The notes beneath the pieces were generated by a model. It saw only the letters and a program-made list of their open reading frames with translations. It ran no database searches and was not told where the DNA came from. DNA of 64,000 nucleotides. It comes from Thinopyrum elongatum. Its lineage: Eukaryota > Streptophyta > Magnoliopsida > Poales > Poaceae. How positions within the stretch are numbered: position 1 is the first letter of the stretch; every line of letters begins with the position of its first letter. The position numbers and the translations under genes are program-made. This document shows, piece by piece, positions 56,015 through 64,000 of this stretch. The DNA lies in contig CM022300.1 in assembly GCA_011799875.1 (NCBI GenBank), positions 114,961,201 through 115,025,200 of the forward strand. Reading direction: 5' to 3'.

Positions 56015-57491
56015 TGATACGTCCGTTTTGCATCATGTTTTTATGTTGATATTTATTGCATTATGGGCTGTTATTTCACATTATGGTACAATAATTATGC
56101 CTTTTCTCTCTTATTTTACAAGATTTACATGAAGAGGGAGAATGCCGGCAACTGGAGTTCTGGACCGGAAAGGAGCAAATCTGAGATACCTATTATGCAC
56201 AACTCCAAATGTCCTGAAACTTTACGGAGAATTGTTTGAAATATATAAAAAATATTGAGCAAAGAAATAACAGAAGGGGACCCACCAGGTGGCCACAAGC
56301 CTGGGGGGCATGCCCTACCCCCTAGGGCACGCCTCCAGGACTTGTGGCCCCCCTGGCCATCGTCTGGTGCCCATCTTCTGCTATATGAAGGGTTTTGACC
56401 TAGAAAAAAAATCAGAAGAGAGCTTTCAGGACGAAGCGCCGCCGTCTCGAGGCGGAACCTGGGCAGGAGCAATCTAGAGCTCCGACAGAGCTATTCTACC
56501 GGGGAAACTTCCCTCCGGGAGGGGGAAATCGGAGCCATCGTCATCACCAATGATCCTCTCATCGTGGGACGGTTAATCTTCATCAACATCTTCACCAACA
56601 CCATCTCCTCTCAAACCCTAGTTCATCTCTTGTATTCAATCTTTGCCTCAGAACCTCAGATTGGTACCTGTGGGTTGCTAGTAGTGTTGATTACTCTTTG
56701 TAGTTGATGCTAGTTGATTTACTTGGTGGAAGATCATATGTTCAGATCCTTAATGATATTTATTACCCCTCTGATCTTGAACATGAACATGCTTTATGAG
56801 TAGTTACGTTTTTTCCTGAGGACATGGGAGAAGTCTTGTTATAAGTAATCATGTGAATTTGGTATTCGTTCGATATTTTGATGAGATGTATGTTGTCTTT
56901 CCTTTAGTGGTGTTATGTGAACGTCGACTACATGACACTTCACCATGATTTGGGCCTAGGGGAAGGCATTGGGAAGTAATAACTAGATGATGGGTTGCTA
57001 GAGTGACAGAAGCTTAAACCCTAGTTTATGTGCTGCTTCGTAAGGGGCTGATTTGGATCCACATGTTTCATGCTATGGTTAGATTTATCTTAATTCTTCT
57101 TTCGTAGTTGCGGATGCTTGCGAAAGGGGTTAATCATAAGTGGGAGCCTTGTCCAAGTAAGGATAGCACCCAAGCACCGGTCCACCCACATATCAAATTA
57201 TCAAAGTAACGAACGCGAATCATATGAGCATGATGAAAACTAACTTGACAATAATTCACATGTGTCCTCGGGAGCGCTTTACTTTATATAAGAATTCGTC
57301 CAGGCTTATCCTTTGCTATAAAAAGGATTGGGCCACCTTGCTGCACCTTTGTTGCACTTGTTACCTGTTACCCATTATGAATTATCTTATCACAAAACTA
57401 TCTGTTACCAATAATTTTAGTGCCTGGAGAAAATACCTTGCTGAAAACCGCTTGTCATTTCCTTTTGCTCCTCGTTGGGTTCGACACTCTT
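56015..57491 (+). mobile_element. 5' LTR of inner copy, end deleted
   Basis: It runs from TGATACGTCCGTTTTGC to GTTCGACACTCTT. The final ~55 bases seen in the outer LTR (after 53980) and the PBS are missing; RT sequence follows directly. Confidence 0.85.
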
Positions 57492-57492
57492 G

Positions 57493-60080
57493 GTAAGTCC
57501 TGTTCATTGTGTCCCTAAGAAGGGAGGTATTACTGTAGTTCCTAATGATAAAAATCAAGTTATCCCACAAAGAATTATCACAAGTTATAGAATGTAATTG
57601 ATTTTAGAAAATTAAATAAAGCTACTAGGAAAGATCATTATCCTTTGCCTTTTATTGATCAAATGCTAGAAAGACTATCAAAACATACACATTTCAGCTT
57701 TCTAGATGGATACTCTGGTTTTTCTCAAATACCTATGTCACAAGAAGATCAAGAAAAAACTACTTTTACATGCCCTTTTGGTACTTTTGCTTATAGACGT
57801 ATGCCTTTTGGTTTATGCAATGCACCTGCTACCTTTCAAAGATGTATAACTGCTATATTCTTTGACTTTTGTAAAAAGATTGTGGAGGTTTTCATGGATG
57901 ATTTTTCCGTTTACGGGACTTCTTTTGATGATTGCTTAAGCAACCTTGATCGAGTTTTGCAGAGATGTGAAGAAACTAATCTTGTCTTGAATTGGGAGAA
58001 GTGCCACTTTATGGTTAATGAAGGTATTTTCTTGGGGCATAAAATTTCTGAAAGAGGTATTGAAGTTGATAAAGCCAAAGTAGATGCTATTGAAAAGATG
58101 CCGTATCCTACAGATATCAAAGGTATAAGTAGTTTCCTTGGTCATGCCTGTTTCTATCGGAGATTTATTAAAGACTTCTCTAAAATTTCTAGGCCTCTTA
58201 CTAATCTCTTGCAAAAAGATGTTCCATTTGTTTTTTATGATGATTGTTTAGAAGCCTTTGAAATACTTAAGAAAGCCTTAATCTCTACACCTATTGTTCA
58301 ACCACCTGATTGGAACCTACCCTTCGAAATTATGTGTGATGCTAGTGATTATGCTGTTGGTGTTATTCTAGGACAAAGAGTTGATAAGAAATTAAATGTT
58401 ATCCATTATGCAAGTAAGACTCTAGACAGTGCTAAAAGAAATTATGTTACTACAGAAAAGGAATTTCTAGCAGTGGTGTTTGCTTGTGATAAATTCAGAT
58501 CTTACATTGTTGATTCCAAAGTAATTATTCCTACTGATCATGTTGCTATTAAATACCTTATGGAAAAGAAAGATGCTAAACCTAGACTCATTAGGTGGGT
58601 TCTCTTGCTACAAGAATTTGATTTACATATTATTGATAGGAAGGGAGCTGAGAACCCCATAGCAGACAACTTGTCTAGGTTAGAAAATATTCTTGATGAC
58701 CCACTACCTATTGATGATAATTTTCCTGATGAACAATTAGCTGTCATAAATGCTTCTCGTAGTACCCCATGGTATGCAGACTATGCTAATTATATTGTTG
58801 CTAAATTTATACCACCTAGTTTCACATACCAGCAAAAGAAAAAGTTTTTCTATGATTTAAGACATTACTTCTGGGATGACCCACACCTTTATAAAGAAGG
58901 AGTAGATGGTTTTATTAGACGTTGTGTACCTGAGCATGAACAGGAACAAATCCTGCGGAAGTGTCACTCCGAGTCATACAGAGGACACCATGCTGGAGAT
59001 AGAACTGCACACAAGGTATTACAATCTGGTTTTTATTGGCCTACTCTTTTCAAAGATGCCCGTATGTTTGTCTTGTCTTGTGATGAATGTCAAAGAATTG
59101 GTAACATTAGTAGACATCAGGAAATGCCTATGAATTATTCACTTGTTATTGAACCATTTGATGTTTGGGGATTTTATTATATGGGACCTTTTCCTTCCTC
59201 CAATGGGTACACACATATTCTAGTTGCTGTTGATTACGTTACTAAGTGGGTAGAAGCTATTCCAACTAGTAGTGCTGATCATAACACTTCTATTAAGATG
59301 CTTAAAGAAGTTATTTTCCCGAGGTTTGGAGTCCCTAGATATTTAATGACTTATGGTGGTTCGCATTTTATTCATGGTGCTTTTCGTAAATTGCTTGCTA
59401 AGTATGATGTTAACCATAGAATTGCATCTCCTTATCATCCTCAGTCTAGTGGTCAAGTACAATTGAGTAATAGGGAAATAAAATTGATCTTGCAAAAGAC
59501 TGTCAATAGGTCTAGAAAGAATTGGTCTAATAAACTTGATGATGCATTATGGGCTTATAGAACTGCTTATAAAAATCCTATGGGTATGTCTCCATATAAA
59601 ATGGTTTATGAAAAAGCATGTCAGTTACCTCTCGAATTAGAACATAAAGCTTATTGCGCAATTAAAGAACTCAATTATGATTTCAAACTTGCCGGTGAAA
59701 AGAGGTTGTTTGACATTAGCTCACTTGATGAATGGAGAGCCCAAGCCTATGAAAATGCCAAGTTGTTTAAAGAAAATGTTAAAAGATGGCATGACAAAAG
59801 GATACAAAAGCGTGAATTCAATGTAGGGGACCAAGTCTTGCTATACAATTCTCGTTTAAGATTTTTTGCAGGAAAACTTCTCTCCAAATGGGAAGGACCT
59901 TACATCATCGAAGAAGTGTATCGTTCTGGTGCCATCAAGATTAACAATGTCGAAGGTAATAACCCGAAGGTGGTGAATGGGCAATGAATCAAACATTATA
60001 TCTTAGGTATGCCCATAAATGTTGAAACTAATATTATTCATACCATAACACCGGAGGAGTACATAAAGGAAACCTTCTAG
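57493..60080 (+). pseudogene. pol: RT (partial), RNase H, integrase without catalytic triad
   Basis: RT starts mid-domain (VSPVHCVPKKGGI), loses one base near 57594, then is open for 780 codons to TGA 59985-59987. That TGA is a C-to-T change, after which the frame continues to TAG 60078. RT has FMDDFSVYG (about 57893), and RNase H keeps CDAS, TEKE and TDH. Integrase keeps an HHCC zinc finger (about 58960-59100). At the catalytic positions it has Tyr (59175-59177, in WGFYYMGPF), Tyr (59352-59354, in MTYGGSHF) and Gln (59460-59462, in GQVQLSN), where the family has Asp, Asp and Glu with 35 residues between the last two. It cannot integrate by the usual chemistry. Confidence 0.9.
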
Positions 60081-60433
60081 AACACGCCAGAACCCTTAAA
60101 AGGAATATGTATGTGATACGGTAAGTAAACCGACTCCAAAAGTCCCCCAAAGGCAATTTTACTCCGTTTTGGAATATTTAGAAAATTAGAAAAATAAAAA
60201 GTAGTCCGAGAAGTGCACGAGCAGGCGACAAGCCTGGGGGGCGCGCCCTACCCCCCTGGACGCGCCTCCCGAGCTTGTGGCCAGCTCGTGTACCCCCCGA
60301 ATTCTGTTTTCTCCCAGATTACTTGTTTTGCATGGGAAAAATTCATTATATAATCTCCCAAAGGTTTTGACCATCGTATTACGACAATATCCTCTGTTCT
60401 TGTTTCGAGCTGTTTTTCTGACAGATCTAAAGC

Positions 60434-60847
60434 ATGTCTTCGCAAGAATCAGATGGAGAGAGTTATGTTTCCCATTATACTGCGGATCCAAAGATCTTTG
60501 GGGAGGTTTACCCTTACCTATGGTCCACGGATGAAGAGCAAGATTCCGATCCATAGGAGATGGTTGATGCCTCCTCAGATGAAGATGAAGTCCCACTACC
60601 TCAACATGGAGATATGCACGTGGAGTTCAAGAAGTCAAGTCTTCCCAACAGAGTAAACAAATCTAAGATCCAGTTTATCCCTTCTTGTTTTCTGCAGGAA
60701 AGCAAGGTTGCATTATGCAAGAGGGTATTAAAGCTCGAGCAAGAGAATGATGATTTGAGGGAGGATAATTTTAGCCTTAGACGCAAGCTGGAGAAGAAGG
60801 ATGCAACACCACCATCATCACCACCACCTCCGAAGAAAGAGACTTGA
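60434..60847 (+). pseudogene. Small post-pol ORF, acidic with coiled coil
   Basis: One frame from ATG 60434 (MSSQESDGESYVSHYTADPK) to TGA 60847 has a single TAG at 60554-60556. It contains an acidic first third, a heptad-rich segment (CKRVLKLEQENDDLREDNFS, then LRRKLEKKD) that should form a coiled coil, and a Pro/Lys tail (PPSSPPPPKKET). It occupies the position where some Athila-like elements carry an env-like gene. It has no signal peptide or membrane segment, so it is not env-like in sequence. Function unknown. Confidence 0.55.
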
Positions 60848-62377
60848 GTACACGGGTATGGGCACTGCCCTTGGCTTGTGCCAAGCTTGGGGGAGGTGCC
60901 CCGGTATCATATCACCATCACATATTTATCTTTATCGTTTACTTTAGTTCGATCCTTTTGGTTATATCTTGATCTAGTAGAATAAAAGTTTTAGTATGAT
61001 CTAGTATTTTAGTTTTGCTTCGTGATCTATCTATGTAATCGAGTGTGAGAGTTATATAATAAAGAGTAGTTTTGAGTAAGGCTTTGCTTTCTTGCTTTGA
61101 TCTTGGAAAAGAAGAAAAAGAATAAAGAAATAAAAAGATTATATAGTAATCTTATGGGGAGTGATGACTTCACATATAAGAAGTATGATGATTAAAATTT
61201 GTTGAAGGTTGACAAACATAGTATTGGTCATTGTTGCAATTAAAAGGAAGTAATAAACAAAGAGAGGTTCACATATAAATATATTATCTTGGACATATTT
61301 TATGATTGTGAGCACTCATTAAAATATTATATGCTAAGAAGTTGATGTTGGACAAGGAAGACAACGTAATGCTTTATGTTCCCTTATATCCGAATAGAAG
61401 TTATATTGTCATGGATCCTCCAACATGTTGAGCTTGCTTCTCCTCCTATGCTAGCCAAAAACTTTCGCACCAAGTAGAGATACTACTTGTGCATCCATAA
61501 ACCCTTAACCCAGTTTTGCCATGAGAGTCCACTATATCTACCTATGGATTGAGTAAGATCCTTCAAGTAAGTAGTCATCGGTGCAAGCAATAAAAATTTC
61601 TCTTTAAATATGTATGATCTATTAGTGTGAGGAAAATAAACTTTATACGAACTTGTGATGGGGAAGAAATAAAAGCGACGAACTGCATAATAAAGTTTTC
61701 TATCACAAGCGGCAATATAAAGTGACGTTCCATTGCATTAAGATTTCATGCATCCAACCAAAAAGCGCATGACAACCTCTGCTTCCCTCCGTGAAGGGCC
61801 TATCTTTTATTTTATCATCTACCTTTATACAAGAGTCATGGTGATTTTCACCCTTCCTTTTATATTTTCTCTCTTTGGCAAGCACTATGTGTTGGGGAAG
61901 ATCCAGACAAATATATCCACTTGGATATAGGTGATCATAAACTATTATTGTTGACATTACCCTTGAGGTAAATAGTTGGGAGGCGAAACTATAAGCCCCT
62001 ATCTTTCTATGTGTCTGATTGAAGCTTTGATCTCATAAGTATCGCATGAGTGTTAGCAATTATGAAAGACTAAAAGATGATAGAGTATGTGGACTTGCTA
62101 GACAAAGCTCTTATATTGACTCTTTCCGATGTTATGATAAATTACAATTGCTTCAATGACCGAGATCATAGTTTGTTAGTTTTCAATAAAGTTTTTGGTT
62201 CATACTTTACCTTGTGAACGAATTATCACTTTAGCATAAGAAGTTATATGACAATATATTGCTGTTCTAAAAGATGATCATGATGCCCTCATGTCCGCAT
62301 TTTATTTTATTGACACCTCTATCTCCAAACATGTGGACATGATTATCGATCTCGGCTTTCGCTTGAGGACAAGCGAG
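60848..62377 (+). other. Non-coding region between post-pol ORF and PPT
   Basis: About 1.5 kb without a supported gene. AAGCTTGGGGGAGGTGCCCC at 60884 copies the PPT motif. A small plus-strand frame at 61748-61930 has a hydrophobic stretch (FYFIIYLYTRVMVIFTLPFI) and may be chance. Long untranslated 3' regions are usual in Athila-like elements. Confidence 0.6.
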
Positions 62378-62395
62378 GTCTAAGCTTGGGGGAGT
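62378..62395 (+). other. Polypurine tract
   Basis: GTCTAAGCTTGGGGGAGT precedes the LTR start at 62396. Confidence 0.75.
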
Positions 62396-63748
62396 TGATA
62401 CGTCCATTTTGCATCATGTTTTTATGTTGATATTTATTGCATTATGGGCTGTTATTTCACATTATGGTACAATACTTATGCCTTTTCTCTCTTATTTTAC
62501 AAGATTTACATGAAGAGGGAGAATGCCGGCAGCTGGAGTTCTGGACCGGAAAGGAGCAAATCTGAGATACGTATTCTACACAACTCCAAATGTCCTGAAA
62601 CTTTACGGAGAATTGTTTTGGAATATATAAAAAATATTGGGCGAATAAACTACAGAAGGGAACCCTCCAGGTGGCCACAAGCTTGGGGGCGCGCCCTACC
62701 CCCCAGGGCGCGCCCCCAGGGCTTGTGCTGCTATATGGAGGGTTTTGACCTAGAAAAAATTAGAATAGAGCTTTCGGGATGAAGCGCCGCTGTCTTGAGG
62801 CGGAACCTGGGCAGGAGCAATCTAGAGCTCCGACAGAGCTATTTTGCCGGGGAAACTTCCCTCCGGGAGGGGGAAATCGAAGCCATAGTCATCACCAATG
62901 ATCCTCTCATCGTGGGAGGGTCAATCTTCATCAACATCTTCACCGGCACCATCTCCTCTCAAACCCTAGTTCATCTCTTGTATTCAATCTTTGCCTCGGA
63001 ACCTCAGATTGGTACCTGTGGGTTACTAGTAGTGTTGATTACTCTTTGTAGTTGATGCTTGTGGGTTTACTTGGTGGAAGATCATATGTTCGGATCCTTA
63101 ATGATATTTATTACCCATCTAATCTTGAACATGAACATGCTTTGTGAGTAGTTACGTTTGTTCCTGAGGACATGGGAGAAGTCTTGTTATAAGTAATCAT
63201 GTGAATTTGGTATTCGTCTGATATTTGGATCAGATGTATGTTATCTTTCCTCCAGTGGTGTTATGTGAACGTCGACTACATGACACTTCACCATGATTTG
63301 GGCCTAGGGGAAGGCATTGGGAAGTAATAAGTAGATGATGGGTCGCTAGAGTGACAGAAGCTTAAACCCTAGTTTATGCGTTGCTTCGTAAGGGACTGAT
63401 TTGGATCCACATGTTTCATGCTATGGTTAGATTTATCTTAATTCTTCTTTCGTAGTTGCGGATGCTTGCGAAAGGGGTTAATCATAAGTGGGAGGCTTGT
63501 CCAAGTAACGACAGCACCCAAGCACTGGTCCACCCACATATCAAATTATCAAAGTAACGAACGCGAATCATATGAGCATGATGAAAACTAACTTGACAAT
63601 AATTCCCATGTGTCCTCGGGAGCGCTTTGCTTTATATAAGAATTTGTCCAAGATTATCCTTTGCTATAAAAAGGATTGGGCCACCTTGTTGCACCTTTGT
63701 TACACTTGTTACTTATTACCCGTTATGAATTATCTTATCACAAAACTA
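62396..63748 (+). mobile_element. 3' LTR of inner Athila-like copy, interrupted
   Basis: It starts TGATACGTCCATTTTGC and aligns with 56015-57405. A gap of about 40 bases lies near 62728. At 63748 (CACAAAACTA) a Stowaway-like MITE is inserted. The remaining ~100 bases of LTR are outside the window. Confidence 0.88.
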
Positions 63749-64000
63749 CTCCCACCGTTCCAGAATATAAGGTGTATTGGTTTCCGTGCAAGTCAACCAT
63801 TTGAATGTTTGACCAAGATTGTAGAACAAAATAGAAACATCTGCAATATCTAATAGATAAAATATGAAACTACCTTTCATGATTGATCAAATGATATAAA
63901 TTTGATATTGTGGATATTGATATATTTTTCTAAAAACTTGGTCAAACATGCACTCATTTGACTTCTGAAAAAACAAATACACCTTATATAAAGGAACGGA
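63749..64000. mobile_element. Stowaway-like MITE (Tc1/Mariner), right end cut by window
   Basis: CTCCCACCGTTCCAGAATAT at the left and ATATAAAGGAACGGA at the window end form the inverted termini typical of Triticeae Stowaway MITEs (consensus CTCCCTCCGTTCC). A TA at 63747-63748 is the expected target dinucleotide. About five bases of the right terminus are missing. Confidence 0.85.

Larger units (their letters stand above)
56015..63748 (+). mobile_element. Athila-like element, inner copy, 5' interior deleted
   Basis: The LTRs at 56015 and 62396 resemble each other far more than the LTR at 52509. This suggests one element inserted in the coding region of the outer copy. Its 5' LTR lacks the end, and the PBS, leader, gag, protease and start of RT are gone. 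The interior then runs from RT to PPT intact. The candidate TSD on the left is AGCAT (56010-56014). The right TSD lies beyond the window. Confidence 0.65.
52509..64000 (+). mobile_element. Athila-like Ty3/gypsy element, outer copy
   Basis: It starts with CGATACGTCCATTTTGCATC at 52509 (TG mutated to CG) inside the F-box pseudogene. It has a 1519-bp 5' LTR, an Asp-type PBS and gag-protease sequence to 56014, where a second LTR of the same family begins. The remaining pol and the 3' LTR of this copy are not identified in the window and should lie to the right. The extent to 64000 is therefore an inference. Confidence 0.6.

Noticed and set aside
56015..57491. Simple solo-LTR insertion in the outer Athila element
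   Set aside because: The pol sequence on the right does not continue from the left joint, and the LTR lacks its end, so an element with a deleted 5' interior fits better.

Overview
This is intergenic DNA from a large, repeat-rich grass genome, most likely a Triticeae species (wheat, Aegilops, barley or rye). The evidence is a truncated LTR of the BARE1/WIS/Angela type, Ty3/gypsy elements with very long LTRs, Athila-like elements primed from an Asp-type PBS, Stowaway and Harbinger-type elements, and one intron-containing F-box gene in a small gene island. Nothing prokaryotic is present. Family names rest on recognition of sequence; boundaries and target-site duplications (TSDs) were read directly.

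Layout. (1) 1-423 is the tip of a reversed chromovirus LTR; 424-2153 is an unclassified, CACTA-like stretch. (2) 2159-19949 is an LTR element without pol (TSD CTTAG). Its 5' LTR is split by a reversed 10.7 kb chromovirus, 3327-13996 (TSD CAATT). (3) 19955-27528 is a patchwork: an unclassified region, a truncated LTR, an LTR at 23132-24531 and a perfect solo LTR at 24921-26313 (TSD GTACA). (4) 27532-43332 is a Harbinger-like DNA transposon (TSD TAA) of about 1.6 kb, split by a complete 14.2 kb chromovirus, 28136-42359 (TSD GTCAG). That element has 4.2 kb LTRs, an unassigned ORF upstream of gag, and a gag-pol-chromodomain frame broken only by four nonsense codons. (5) 43336-52508 is the gene island. 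It holds a three-exon F-box/LRR/FBD gene on the minus strand (44153-45898), a duplicated copy of its 3' end, a LINE 3' end just upstream of its start, a foldback element with tRNA-like arms, a Mutator-like element, a second RNase H-like remnant, a 31-base G run, a MITE, a truncated BARE1-type LTR and an F-box pseudogene. (6) 52509-64000 holds Athila-like elements, best read as one internally deleted copy (56015 to beyond 63748) inside another that starts at 52509. A Stowaway-like MITE interrupts the last LTR and runs off the window.

How it works together. The only plausible functional host gene is the F-box gene, whose product would act as a substrate receptor in an SCF ubiquitin ligase. Everything else is mobile DNA at different stages of decay. 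The clearest unexplained signals are: a near-palindrome (GAGGnATCACCCTC) repeated four times at conserved spacing in all four long chromovirus LTRs; the intact accessory ORF upstream of gag; an Athila-like pol frame that lost exactly the three integrase catalytic acids; and a foldback element whose arms carry paired Pol III-type tRNA-like heads.
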